A DNA stretch of 64,000 nucleotides from Antedon mediterranea. Its lineage: Eukaryota > Echinodermata > Crinoidea > Comatulida > Antedonidae. The position numbers and the translations under genes are program-made. The stretch is taken from contig NC_092677.1 in the NCBI RefSeq assembly GCF_964355755.1, positions 2,981,001-3,045,000 on the forward strand, given 5' to 3'. A model generated the notes under the pieces. That model searched no databases and was not told the DNA's origin. It saw nothing but the letters and a program-made list of their open reading frames with translations. Of the stretch, positions 1 through 12,823 are shown piece after piece. The first letter of the stretch is position 1; the number at the start of each line of letters is the position of its first letter.

Positions 1-1851
1 AGTACAAACACACATTTCATTGTTTGGAGTGTGTATTAAACTTTCTAAAGAGGTGGTTATGATTATTTACCTACCCTGTTTAATTCAATGTCTACCAGGT
101 ATGGTCTAACAACGCTGTGCGATATTGTTTTGCTTCTTTGTGTTCACTGCCATGGTCTACAAAAGACTTGTAGGCCTTGAGATATCTACAGGCTTGAGGA
201 ACATTGTTGGTTCTGATGTCATCTTGATTACAAAAACAATAGATGCAACTGTACTTTCCTTTAAAAATAAATCAATTTTTAAATCTACAGTACTTCAGTT
301 TTGTGTCCAAACAAATCCAAACAAGAGAGCTAATAGCCAAAATATTAAACAATTATTATGCTGTAAAAATGTATTAATATTAAGGCCTAGCCTAGGCTGT
401 GACTGTCACTCAGTCCCACCAGCTAGCCTAAAAATGCACCAGGAAAGCAATAATTATTATTATAAACACATGCCATTAATTATTTGGTAACAGTTATAAT
501 TATTACATTTAGGATTAGGGTAATTAAAGGTTTAACTATTACGAATTTTCTATGTTTCGGCCTAGCTTCATTCTAGGCCCACATTACTGTCACGGTCATC
601 GCGGGCGTCAACGCACTTTCTAAGCCTATCGCCAAACCGTTTTCTCGCCGATAACAATAACAATGTATAAAAGGGTTGCAAAATATGCGAGTTTTACTAA
701 AAACTGAACCAGGCTATATTAACAAAACTAGTATTATTTTGTTTATATAATAATGATGGACTATATTCTAGTTCGTTCTTTTTCCAAAAAAATGAATTAT
801 ATCCACAAAAAAAGTAAAGAATACAATGATATTTTCTACTTACGATTGTTTACTATTTCATTACACAGTTTATCTCAACTTCCTGGTTTATGTGCGGGAG
901 AGTATTTCAGTAAAATGGACAATATCGTCGTTTATTTATTAATTTATAGTACAGAAACAATAAAATATTTATTTTTTAATTGAACATACACTTTTTTTAA
1001 TCGTTTAGTTTTGTATAAAATGTTTTTACTACATAAAAACTCACGATAGCGAAATTTAATTTGGCGTTCGCGAAATAATGGTTTGTAAACAAAAATTATA
1101 TGTCCGCGCGACTCGGGGGAGCCTCGTCTGCTAACACTGAGGGCGCTTGACTTTTTCTGATATCTTAACACTAGTTGAAACAGCTGTGTACTAAAACCTG
1201 TAGCCAGCCCGCGGCCAGATCTTCGTAGACTTGGGTGAATCTGCCGCCCTTCCTCCAACCGAGATTCCGTGCTTCTTACAATGTATTCGTATGCCTAGCT
1301 TCCAGCAACATGGCAACTTGTACAATTAGGGAAGTACACCCGACCTGGCATTATGTGATAGTAAGGTTACACCTCGGACAATCTTCGCAAAAACCACAAA
1401 TTTAAGAGATTTTGTCTGTTAATACTGTCAATTACCATTATTTCTCCAAAAAGAATCAACTTTTGTTCCATTTTCCCAAGACCAACGACAAGCGATTTGA
1501 TGGCGATAACATTACCTTCAATAATTAAATTAATCGATGCTGACAAGGTCGCCACTTCTTGCAACCTAGTTTATTTAACATTGTTTTTAAAAACAATAAC
1601 TTAATTATTTTAAGACTTAGATTTTCCAATTGAACATTGTAAATAATTGACTGCGCAAAAGTATAATATTGTCAATTACAGTATCAAATGCTTTTTGTTC
1701 AGTCATTTTTCTTTAACAAACAAAAGTTTTGTGAAAATTTAAAAATAATTTTGCTAATTAAAAAGTACAGGAACAATGAAGTTCATGGCTGGCATATACA
1801 ATAAAAAAAAATGTTCTTTTTAAGTTACTTAACATTTATGTTTTAATCGCC
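1..1851. other. No identifiable gene; AT-rich intergenic DNA
   Basis: No open stretch here has a recognisable domain or convincing splice signals. The AGGCCT-type words common in this genome occur near 380-400 and 555-580. A GC-richer patch at about 1090-1260 could be a promoter or exon remnant but shows nothing specific. A minus-strand open stretch at 1367-1570 has balanced composition, an acceptor-like CTAG at its 5' side and a stop at 1367; I recognise no family in it and regard it as unsupported. Confidence 0.6.
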
Positions 1852-2091
1852 ATGTATGTTACGACGTAAACGCATGATGTTACGACGTAAACGCATGGTG
1901 TTACGACGTAAACGCATGATGTTACGACGTAAACGCATGATGTTACGACGTAAACGCATGATGTTACGACGTAAACGCATGATGTTACGACGTAAACGCA
2001 TGATGTTACGACGTAAACGCATGATGTTACGACGTAAACGCATGATGTTACGACGTAAACGCATGATGTTACGACGTAAACGCATGATATA
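1852..2091. repeat. 21-bp minisatellite, about 11 copies
   Basis: Near-perfect tandem copies of a 21-bp unit containing ATGTTACGACGTAAACGC. Because 21 is a multiple of three and the unit has no stop in several frames, it creates open frames on both strands, for example a repeating MLRRKRM heptapeptide on plus. These are artefacts of the repeat, not genes. The near identity of the copies suggests recent expansion. Confidence 0.95.
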
Positions 2092-2788
2092 AACATAAGT
2101 TCTTTCTAAATTGTACTTCTCTTGATTCAAACATTCTGCCAATTATTACTGTTTCCGTTGTGGCACGAAATTCATATTAAAAGGTAAGAGGTGGAGAAAA
2201 TACCAGAAATCTACGACAGCCATTACGTGAATGGAATATCACAACAGACATACCAGAAAACCCCAAGGAAAACTGTGTCGAGTAAAAGAGACCGAAGTAC
2301 TTACTCAAATTATGTAAAAATCATACGGTTATCTCATTATAGTCGATATAAAAATAGAATATTTACGTACATCTTATATTTAGAAAATAGAATTGAGAAA
2401 CTTCTTTAATTTTCAAGAGCGAAGAAATCAATATTTTAGAAGTAAGATTTGGTTTTATAAGTTTTAAATATCAACACACTTTCCCACGACGGTTAAAGTA
2501 GTAGTTGCTTTTGTTCAAAACATTGTATTTCTCAAAAAAAAAACCACTTATTTCATCCATCATTCTTTAAGAATAATTTTAATGCGTTTCATTTTGGTGT
2601 TTCCACAATAAAATTTAGAATTTAGGATTCTAATTTAATAAAGAACGTTGATAAATAATCTCTTTATTTTTATTGATCAGTACCATTTAGACAAGTTCAG
2701 ACAGAGACTTTTCCGATTGCTTTGCTTACGTATTCTTCAGAAATATTAGGGCGCGATTTTACAGCGTGCATCTGAAGTAACTTTACAT
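2092..2788. other. No gene seen
   Basis: AT-rich DNA. The open frame at 2191-2409 has no homology I recognise and no splice context. Confidence 0.5.
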
Positions 2789-2947
2789 GCGCACCATAGT
2801 CAATTGACTAGAGTGTGTGTGCGTGCCATACTCAATTGACTAGAGTGTGTGCGAACCATACTCAATTGACTAGAGTGTGTGCGCACCATAGTCAATTGAC
2901 TAGAGTGTGTGCGCACCATAGTCAATTGACTAGAGTATGTGCGCACT
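2789..2947. repeat. About 30-bp minisatellite, 5 copies
   Basis: Tandem units built on CAATTGACTAGAGTGTGTGCG with CCATA(G/C)T spacers. The first unit carries an extra GTGT. CAATTG is a palindrome inside each unit. Confidence 0.9.
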
Positions 2948-5608
2948 GAGTGTTATGTTCATCTCGGCAGCTTTTTTGTCACAAAGAAGAGAAAAATATT
3001 TTCCTTGGTTGTTTAATCAATTATGATCAGATGTAGGAAGGTGTGAATAAGATGAATTGAATGATTAACGACTGGTGCGATGAAGGATATTTTATTGTGG
3101 TTTTCTTTCCGGCAAATGTTTGGACGACGGAGGAAGATGTGGTTTACAAAACCTTTCTAATTTCTTAGAATAATTCCTACTTGAAAGGGATTTATTTATT
3201 GATAATTGCAATATCCAAAGGAGTCGTTTCGCTCACTTTAAGAAGGGGAATGTTTATGTCAGATTGTGGTTTCTAGTAGTTTCGAAGAAACTCTACAAAA
3301 GAACTATTTGGTTTACACGCCTTGGGCTGTTAGTGGTGCTATACTATGCGATTGACATGCGAACTAATGTGGACATAAATAAACCGCGCCGCCAACGTCA
3401 ATCGCCACACCTATAACAAGAAAGTTGTTTCCTGTTGATGACGTCACTATACCTCGAGGGCTCATTCGTCACCTGACGACTTTTTCTTTAGAAAGATGAA
3501 GAAAAACCAAACTATGATTTTAATTCGTGGAGTGATGATGTGTTAAGATGTCTGTATGTCTGTTTGTCTCTATAACCGTCTAGCTTTGACGTCACCACAA
3601 TGCGATATCTATGTCGAAAACGCAGCGCAATCGTTAAATACAATATTAGTTTTACTGACACGTGACACATCCTTGCCACCATAGGAAAAAAAAGGAAAGA
3701 CAAAAAGAAACGTAGTGTGGACATGCTTTCTGCCAAAATTCGCAGCCACACTAGCAAATAAGCGATTCGTTTGTGAAAGAGCCGAGCGGATTGACGACAA
3801 AATAATAAAGTACAATCGTAAAATGACTCTTTAAAAGTTTCCACAAATATTTAAAGATTGAAACAATAGCAACGTGTGACTTGTTGAAGTATCCAGCCGT
3901 ACACTCCCCGCGGGATCGCCTTCCTACAAGTGTCTTGTCTATCGACACGTCCATGTCCGATTCAATTAAACAACCAGTTGTTTGTAATTGAACGCGATTG
4001 ATGAGATCTTAACGGCGGCCGTTGCTTCAACTGTTTAGTTTAGTGAGAACAAAATAGTCCTTTAAAAATGTACTTTGTACATTAAAAACAAATCTGTTTA
4101 ATTTGATGATGTAGTTATCTGATGACAGAAAAAACAACAATGTTCAATTGAATATAAGTACTGTACCTATAAGCCGTACAGTACTATCTAATAGCAGTAA
4201 TGGAAGTATCTCAAAATTGCCTAAAATTTAACTCTTTTTCAGGTGAGAGTTTAAACACTAATAGAAATACTTAAACCGCCCCAGGTTCATCGATAAACAT
4301 TATAGTTCAAGGTGTCGAGGGCCTGTGGGACGGGTACATATACTATTTACATTCTAACTAACACAGCTTCAACGCAATCAAGCATTATTTCCCAACACGT
4401 TCCACTAATTCTAGGGCATTTTATCATTTTTTCCCAGCCCTCCCGTGCCCATTAACCGGCGTTACACTAATAGATTTATGGGTAAAATTCGTATCGCGTT
4501 TCGTAGTTTGGTGTTTACTTTCATTTGGAAACTTTTTTCTTATTTGTTGAAGCATGATTAGACAAGACGTATACTCCTCAATGTTTATTAGTTTTGATGT
4601 TGAAATATGTATCAAGTATACCCATAAATTAATATAATTTCTATTTTAATATAACGATGATGGTTATAAAGAGATATAGTTACAGATGTAGAAGCGGCAG
4701 ATCTTAGCTAGCCTAGATATGCGTATAGCCATGGACAAAATAACACAATATTTTATCAATGTGGCCGAGCGATTGAGCAAACTTTTAAAGTAAATACTGG
4801 TAAAAATATTTTACCTTGCTGCTCTATACACCATTTTCACCTAAATTCATCGATATGACCACTCAGACGTATGTTTTATTTGTATTCTCTGGAGTAGCGG
4901 AGGAGTAGCCTACAGTTCAGATCTTTTGCAGTTAGTTTGTCACATGTGTTCATTTGATTTGGTCACTTCGCCCCAATTTAATTAGTCTTCTAACTGTCAT
5001 TTTCCTTATTTCTTAATTACTCCTCTGAAGTAATATTGTTACAACTGTGGGCTACATTAATAAAAATTTAAAAGTATCATTTTCATGTTTCTACGACACA
5101 TTATCCTTGTCGAATTAGTTGTCACCCACGACAATGACGCCTCAATTATTTAGAAAAACACAATTTTAGAAACATGACACAGCCTGGACCCTCCACCTTG
5201 CAGCCGTCGTAACCCACCTTTTCTTCACTCGCAGTATAAACATTATGTCATCACAACAACGGTCAGATTGTTTTAACTGTAATTTTATTAGACTAGTGAT
5301 AACATATTAAGTTTTATGTGGTTTTTTAACAGTTACCAAAACATGTAACTGTCGGTGGTTTTCGTGACTTGCTGACGCACGTCACGCACGCATTTTGTAT
5401 TGAAACTTTTAATTTAATTTAACATACGTAAAGTCAAAAGAATATTAATTTTAAACAATTATTATGTAAGCCTAATTAGGCCTATCAGTAAAAAGATGCG
5501 ATGCAGAAATTGGTGGAAATACCGTATGCCGTTATTATCGAATCTGACTATACTATTGCGCAGCTATTTATGAATTACAGCACGGACGTACAGCCAATAA
5601 CTAAAAGC
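2948..5608. other. No gene seen
   Basis: AT-rich intergenic sequence without recognisable coding exons on either strand. Overlapping minus-strand open frames at 3512-3954 have unnatural composition and no family resemblance. Confidence 0.5.
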
Positions 5609-5879
5609 CTACGTGCACATAACCACGCGTATACGTGCACATAACCACTCGTATACGTAAAAATAACCACTCGTCTACGTGCACATAACCACTCGTCTAC
5701 GTGCACATAACCACTCGTCTACGTGCACATAACCACTCGTCTACGTGCACATAACCACTCGTCTACGTGCACATAACCACTCGTCTACGTGCACATAACC
5801 ACTCGTCTACGTGCACATAACCACTCGTCTACGTGCACATAACCACTTGTCTACGTGCACATAACCACTCATCTACGTC
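5609..5879. repeat. 22-bp minisatellite, about 12 copies
   Basis: Tandem copies of a 22-bp unit, GTCTACGTGCACATAACCAC plus TC. The first three units diverge (GTATACG variants) and the central ones are almost identical. Each unit carries the palindrome ACGTGCAC/GTGCACGT in part. Confidence 0.95.
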
Positions 5880-8800
5880 GTGCATGCAGTCACCTATCGT
5901 TTTGTTTTATTAAACGGTAGGCCTATGACATAACATTAAATCCGTGAATTCATTCAAATGGATAATATTCACACTAGTGGTCCAGCTGCTATATCCAGGA
6001 ATTCCAATGTAACCAAGCCCTAGTATTTTAATTTCACTCTAATGAATTTATTTTATCTTATCAATAGTAATCCCATACAATCTAATTAATAAACGTGAGA
6101 TTGTTATTAAGAAAACAAGTTAATTTAAACACGCGGTTTGAGTCCTACTGAGCTCACCTTTAAAACAAAGTGTAATCGATAGTTTTCCATGCAAAGGTTA
6201 AACAAAATAGGCCATACATATCGAAGTTAAAAGGACACATAGTAACGCGTGCGCGTGCAAATGTTGAGTAAACCTATGACTTTTTATACGCGCGCGTACG
6301 TGAAGTTAAAATAATATATTTTTTTTAAATCAAAGAAAATATAATTATCTACGTCGGAAAACAAATAAAAGAAACAGATCAGAAGTCCATGTTAAGGTAA
6401 CCATCCCCTTTAGGCTGAAATCAGGCCCGCTAGGCTTTTCAAGCTGCCGCAGGGGTGAGAACGAAATAGGTCAAGCCTCGGCGGTTTGTAAGGTTCTCAG
6501 AGCCAACCTGGACCCAGTACAATTAACTAAGGAGGCTTAGCCTCGGGGAAAGGGTAAAGTGAGAAGTTTGTGTGTGCATCAATGCACAGAAATATTTCAT
6601 TTCGAATGAAATCTGATGCATAAATATCGTGAAAACCAGATAAAGACAACGGGAGGTAACAATCTTAACATCATCAAATATGTTAGCTATGATTTAAGTG
6701 AGGGCGCTTGTTGATATCAACAAGTTTTAAATGCTGACGATTCCATTTTAAAAATGTTACTACTTCAGTTCAGTAACAAATAATTTTGCATTGTGCACCT
6801 CCTCAATACAAACACGAATTTGTTTTTGTACGTGTATGTCAACTCGTCACGCATTACGTTGCAGAACGTCTTCAACGATATCATGAAAGAGACGCAGTAT
6901 GTTACGTGTGCGTACAAACGCTAATAAAACACAACCATGCTATACGCGCGCGTAAATGTAGTACGCGCGCGTAAATGTATTTATCGTGCTGCCGTATCTA
7001 GGTCAGTCAAAACTCCTCATAAAAGACCTTGACACGCCGCTGAACTAGAGAACTTGAGCAGAAGCAACAAGAAACGCAGAGGAACAATATTTTATACCTG
7101 TAACAGATGTTTTACCTTTAGGCTGTCAAGTTCAATCGAATTGCAGGCTGTTCTTGAGGCAAACATTATCTGCTTTACAGAATTTTGTTAGACTTTATTG
7201 TTAACAATTAGAATGTCATGTTTACTAATGGTCGAGAATTCGAAATTGTGCAGTACCGTACCGGTCGTCGCGTCTCAGGTTTTTATGGCTTGGTTTAGGC
7301 CTAGTTAAATCATGTTAGTACGGTGTTTTCATCGTCCGCTGTGTGAGCACCTCTGTCGACATCAAAGAAAAACATGCAATACCCGAATTAATGTTTCAAT
7401 TAGGTACATTAAAATCTCTCCTTTAAATTCTAAACTTGATTGTTCACAAAAGACTACACTTTTTGTTTAATTTACTATCATTGTTACGCTTTAGCAAATT
7501 TAACGAATACCATCTTTACTGCATTAATACCGTAACATAAAATATTTACATCAATGATTATGAATTAGGTTAATAATAATAAAGATAATCACACGTTTAT
7601 GATTACAAATACCGCCGTTGTAAAACGAAACACAAATTTACTGTCCAATTTTGTACAACATGGCTTTAAGGAGATTTTCAATTATCATTTTATAGACGCG
7701 CTCATATTATTGATAGTTATAATTTTATTTCTGAAGTATTTAATAACGGCAATTACATATTTAGGTTAAAGACATACCATAAATGCTGATATCATAATTA
7801 GCCCGTCCTTGAACAGTTTTTAGTGGTTTTAATAAGTTGTTCTAAAAAGCGACCATTCCAAAAATGATTAGAGCCGGCCCGATATGTTTTATTAAGACCG
7901 TCTTTATTTGTTTGTTTTTATAGCCTCGATATTAAACATGTTTTATTTAAAAGGTGATATTAATTTGTTTTATTTATTGAATTTATGGGGGGAACCTGAA
8001 TATCAATATCGAAAATAATGTTAATATTTATACACGAGCTCGTATGCACACCGGTAAGTCTTTTATTGAAATTAATTTCCGACGTTATAGTTAGGCCACT
8101 GATCAAGTTGCTGCCATCTTACAGAGGAGAGGGACTAACGATAGCAACGGTGTGGAGCTGCTTAGGACGCGTTACCTCCTTGCAGGCCCGCAAGGGGTTT
8201 CGTAGTGTCCGAAAGAACCCCATCCCCCACCCTTTCTTAAGTGCCCTTGCATGCTACAGCCCAGCATAGTTCTAAGTGCTAGTAAAAAGTTCCTTAATCA
8301 TGGGGCATTTTTTGACCAATCATATCTAGCCAGTGAGCTAAGTATGGTCTAGGCTTAGACCAGGCTTGTTTACACGGCCGCCGGAAGATAGGACCCATGA
8401 CGTACCGTCTGTAACAGGAACGACAACGGTGGCGGTGAAAATAACTACGATGCATTACATGTTGAAATTGAAATACGAACAAATTAATAAGCCTTACTTG
8501 ATAATTACTTAAGGTCAAGAATAAATATAAATCATAAATTTCCATCACAGATACCTCGGTTTTACAAATAAATTTAAATGAAACAACAGAACCATTGCAG
8601 TCATAAATCACCAGCACAGTAGTAAATCACGTGTGACAATTTCATTTTGAAGTGGACTCAATCGCAGTCGGAGCAAATATGTACAAAACATAACGATATC
8701 AAATTAATTGGAGTTTGATTGATTAATTAATTAATTAGATTAATAAACGTGGCCGTGATTATACGATGATTGAAACGATTGATTGATTTGGAACGTGAAC

Positions 8801-9744
8801 GGAAGTGAAAATAACAATTGAATATCAATAATTATTACCATAGAAATCGAAATGGTTAAATTCTGAGAACGTTTTCTACGAATTCAAAACGCATTTTATT
8901 TCTTTATTCTTGTTTTCTAAGAAAATTGTTTCATATAACCAAAGAATGATATAACCTACAGGCGGATCAAAGGGCCTATCCCTCCTGAAATTTAAAAATT
9001 ACACACAAAATATAATAGACATTAGGTGGGTAAGTTTAACACTTGTTCACAACTTTTAGGTCTAGCTCGCATACTCTTCCACCGGCATTTTCAAAATTCT
9101 GGATTGCTTGCTCTCTCCATTTTGAAGTTTTTTTGGACGATTACTTGAATACTATTAATTCAAGATTGTTTAAACTGAATCATTAAAATCAATTTTGAAA
9201 TCTTAAAAAGTGTGTGTTTTCTACAAATACGCCTTCTCCTGAAACATGCTAATAAATATTGTTTTTACATAATTGACGTTGGTATATGAATCATAGTTGC
9301 ATAACATATTTTGATCGTAAAATCATTTTTTTCTGAAGGTCAGGGAAAATGGGTTTTTTCTTCAAATATACATTCTCTAGAAATGTTCAATAAAAATATT
9401 ATCATGATGACATTTCGGCGCGCGCGCGTATGACGCATTTGAATGAAATGTGACATACCTTACTAACATGTGGTTTTCTGGAAATGTGCATATTTCGAAT
9501 GTTAAACGTTTTTTTTATTTCGATGACCACATTTTGTAAAAATACTCCGAAAGAGGATTATATATATAGGCCTATATAAAATATAAACAATGCCTTTTAA
9601 TATAGGAAAAACACAAAAAAAAAATTTTTTATTATCTAAATTCTAAATGGATTATTAAATAGTTGGTGGTTTGTTGTCTGTGACCAAAAATCATTGTCTA
9701 TGATGGAACCCTGATGGTTCAATTATGATATATATAATAAGCTA
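5880..9744. other. No gene seen
   Basis: Mostly AT-rich. A more GC-rich patch at about 6400-6560 and another at 8100-8260 look like old repeats or non-coding sequence; neither contains a recognisable exon. Short runs of CGCGCG occur near 6290, 6940-6970 and 9415. Confidence 0.5.
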
Positions 9745-9900
9745 TTTCTTATTCTCCCTGGATTGCCTATTCTCCCTAGATTTGTTATTCTCCTTAGATT
9801 TGCTAATCTTCCTAGATTTGATGTAGCTATTCTCCCTAGATTTGCTATTTTCCCTAGATTCGATGTTTCTCCCTAGATTTGCTATTCTCCTAGATTTCAA
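9745..9900. repeat. Degenerate tandem repeat of about 20-23 bp
   Basis: At least seven imperfect copies of a unit like TATTCTCCCTAGATTTG, with variable spacing and point changes, indicating an older array than the other minisatellites in the window. Confidence 0.75.
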
Positions 9901-9999
9901 TGTACTATTGCAACGTGCCAAGGCAACGATTGGTAGAAGATCCTCCTGATCAAATACGACAGATTCTTAGATCAAACTTTATATTATATTTTCACCAAA

Positions 10000-10135
10000 G
10001 GCTTGGTTCGTACTAGGACGCAACGCAAGAGAAGACGTGAGACGCCCACACGACGGATCATTCAAACTCTCGTTTGTGATTGGTCAACTCACTTGCGTTG
10101 CGCGTTCAATTCAAGTAGCAACGTATGAAGCAGTG
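10000..10135. mobile_element. MITE family A, copy 1 (partial)
   Basis: Begins with GGCTTGGTTCGTACTAGGACG followed by CGCAACGCAAGAG, and contains the family's inner block GTGATTGGTCAACTCACTTG. The right terminus has decayed. See the copies at 12.6, 13.4 and 48.7 kb for the full inverted structure. Confidence 0.7.
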
Positions 10136-10621
10136 ACGTGTAGTAGCAAAGATTGTATAGCGGCGCTGTACAATCTTTGGTAGTAGTAGTTAACACAAAA
10201 TATACAGTACATTTATTTCTTACATTAAAAAGTATGTGTTCACACGTGGCCCTTGTTAATGGTTATAAAGATCTATTGAGTATTCATTATCTTGATTACG
10301 TTTTATGTTACCTGATTACAATGTTACAATGCAATGTTTTAGAAGGTTAATTGAACAATAATAAAAGTTTAATGCGACTCCAATGATGCAATTATACAGT
10401 TCGACTTGTGAGGTGTCGATAGAGGGCGATATAACATGTAAAGGAATGAAAATTGCTTGACCATTTGGACAAAAGATGGTGTGCCCTCTATAAATTACGC
10501 AAGTTTAAACTTATTTTTTATTTCATTTTGTTTCATAGCTTATCTATTCTTGAAAAACACTAACTTTTGAAGAAAAAGAAACAAGATTATGTAAGTAAAC
10601 CACAAATAATACAACTAATAC

Positions 10622-10817
10622 TAAAGCTTGGTTCCCACTAGCGACGCAACCTACGCAACGTAAGAAAATGCCCTTCCAATAATTGTGTACGCCCCCGCCT
10701 GGGTGAAATGAAACCTGCGATTTTTGCAGCACTGTTGCGTCGTCGGTTCCCACTTATGATTACGCAATACATCACTTTGCGTGAATGCGTTGCGTTCTAG
10801 TGAGAACCACGCTTAAC
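10622..10817. mobile_element. MITE family A, copy 2 (subfamily A2)
   Basis: Terminal inverted repeats: AAGCTTGGTTCCCACTAGCG on the left and CTAGTGAGAACCACGCTT on the right. The interior (TTCCAATAATTG, then a TGCAGCACTGTTGCGTCG block) is shared only with the copy at 13.6 kb, so there are two internal subfamilies with common ends. No coding capacity; non-autonomous. Confidence 0.8.
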
Positions 10818-11249
10818 CACTACCTATACTAATAGTATAGACTTGCCCCAAGGGTGTATGTTAGTCCACCAGATGGCGTTTTGATTTTGTTCTCTATTAT
10901 GTGCAAACATATTTATCTCTTTACTAATTTCGGTCTAGAATCTAGACTATTGTACATACTAGTTTGAAACAAGACGGAATTGTTTTCAACAAATAATTCC
11001 ATTAGGGCCTAGGTAATATACATGACATCACAGTAGTAGTTGTCAGTATTTGCTTACTTATTCTAAAAGTATTATATTATGTACAAATAATACCGCTCTT
11101 ATGACTTTGATTCATGTGATAACATTTTATAAAGAAATAATGTATGTCCTGTTTCGGTTTTGCAAGACTACTAATTTACGAGTATGATTCGACCGACAAT
11201 AATATAAATTAGGACGACGCTAAAGTAAATATGATATACTTTGACATCA

Positions 11250-11424
11250 CCTTGTAAAACTCTGTCTACACTATCAAACTTTATGTGACAAAAAAAATGT
11301 GATGTGCCTATATATGGATATGATGATGTCATATCACTACCATATTTGGGTATATCACTACCATATTTGTGCACACCACACTTATTTTGTCAAACTAGTT
11401 TGATAGTGCAGACAAAGCTTTAGA
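11250..11424. mobile_element. MITE family B, copy 1
   Basis: Inverted termini: ACTCTGTCTACACTATCAAAC on the left and AGTTTGATAGTGCAGACAAAG on the right. The interior has ATATATGGATATGATGATGT and one or more ACTACCATATTTGGG blocks. Other copies lie at 34.66, 49.44 and 61.28 kb; fragments lie at about 19.82, 21.31, 37.59, 37.89 and 42.10 kb. Confidence 0.85.
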
Positions 11425-12595
11425 AACTACGAAAATATCTCGAAGTTACCTTGACGAATATATGAAATAAATCAATTACGCGGGAACCATGATAAGCGCC
11501 CGTCTGTGGTGTATACATATTTTATCGTCCGGTGGGAACGCAGACGATATGTAAAAAAACCACTGTTTTAAAGATATTTACTTGTCAAAGAATGCTTACA
11601 GGATATTAGATGTTATGCCAAATGCTTTCTTAACTTAAAACAGCTCCTTCTCAGCATACAATGTATGAGGAAATCAAGAAATGTATACGGCTCTCAGGAG
11701 AACAATAAAACCTCAGACAATTTTCTTCTCTCGCGATGATTATTCAAAAACAGCTCCAAAGTACAAGCAAGCGTAGGTCAAGGTGGCGTATAGTTCTACC
11801 GTTTGGGACAAGATGAAAATGGAGCCCCCGTATCACAAATATTTTACAGCCCATTGATTTTGGGAAATAGACCGCATCGAATCAAAACACTTTTTTTTCA
11901 TAGGTCGAACTATGGAATGCCAAATGTGGTATACATTTTTGGCCGAATTGGCTTTCCATACCTAACATTGTAGCTTCAACCCACCAAAGAGATATGTGTC
12001 ATTGATAATATAATATGTTTTAAAAATAATTATGTATCATCGGTTATGACATAATAATGTTATTTTCAAATAAAATGTTAGACGTGACGACAAAGAAATA
12101 CCAAAATATTGGACGTTTGATATAGAAATATTTATTTTTCAGTTATACTTTTTTGAGACATCAAGAAAAAAATATTAAAATTATTTCATAATTGCACTTA
12201 GCATCAAACTAAATTGACAGAATATCACCCAACCACCATTTCTTAAAATATTGTTTTCACACAATTTATATATTCAATTTCGATTATTTGATTTATGGGT
12301 TAGCGATAGAGGGCGATATAACGTGTAATGGAATGTACATAAAATTATTTTTCTTGATCATATCAGTTGCTTTAAATAACCATATTTGTTGTTCACTAAA
12401 GTTTCAAAAACGGCTTATAATTGATTTAGTCCGATCCGTAAATGTTTTTAATCAATCTATTATTATTTGAAATTTCAAAATTCATTTGCATGATTTAATA
12501 AAACGATAATCACTATTATCAAATATCAATTGATCACTATCAATATCAATCGATCAATATCAATGTAGTTCAAAGATTAATTTTATGTGTGCCAA
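11425..12595. other. No gene seen
   Basis: AT-rich sequence downstream of SC5D. The phrase GCGATAGAGGGCGATATAAC at about 12303 also occurs, slightly changed, near 10417, so a short dispersed repeat is present. Confidence 0.5.
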
Positions 12596-12752
12596 AGCTT
12601 GGTTCTCAATAATAGGACGTAACGCAACGACGTAAACGCAACGCAAGCGAATTGACCAATCACAAGCGACAGTTCAAATAATCCATCATTTGATTGACCG
12701 GTCAACTCACTTACGATAAGCCCCGTTGCGTCTCTAGTGAGAACCAAGTATT
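12596..12752. mobile_element. MITE family A, copy 3 (subfamily A1)
   Basis: Left end AAGCTTGGTTCTCA, right end CTAGTGAGAACCAAGTATT. The interior carries the inverted pair GACCAATCACAAGCG and GGTCAACTCACTTACG typical of subfamily A1. It lies just downstream of the SC5D stop codon. Confidence 0.8.
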
Positions 12753-12823
12753 AGTGCTAATTACCGTGTCTTGTACTTATACACTAGTGTTATTCGAGCG
12801 TGAATTAATAAAGTTGATGCTAG

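Noticed and set aside
125-490. 121-codon plus-strand frame
   Set aside because: No recognisable domain, AT-driven composition and no splice or promoter context.
944-1258. 104-codon minus-strand frame with a GC-rich start
   Set aside because: The basic, Ser-rich N-terminal part looks coding-like but turns into AT-driven sequence; no homology recognised.
1367-1570. Minus-strand frame resembling a helical protein segment
   Set aside because: Acceptor-like edge and natural-looking residues, but no family recognised and no neighbouring exons; kept only as a note.
1836-2142. Three overlapping repetitive frames (LRRKRM, SCVYVVT)
   Set aside because: Artefacts of the 21-bp minisatellite.
5609-5879. 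CRISPR-like regular repeats
   Set aside because: Contiguous tandem units without unique spacers, in a eukaryotic genome; the same holds for the other arrays in the window.
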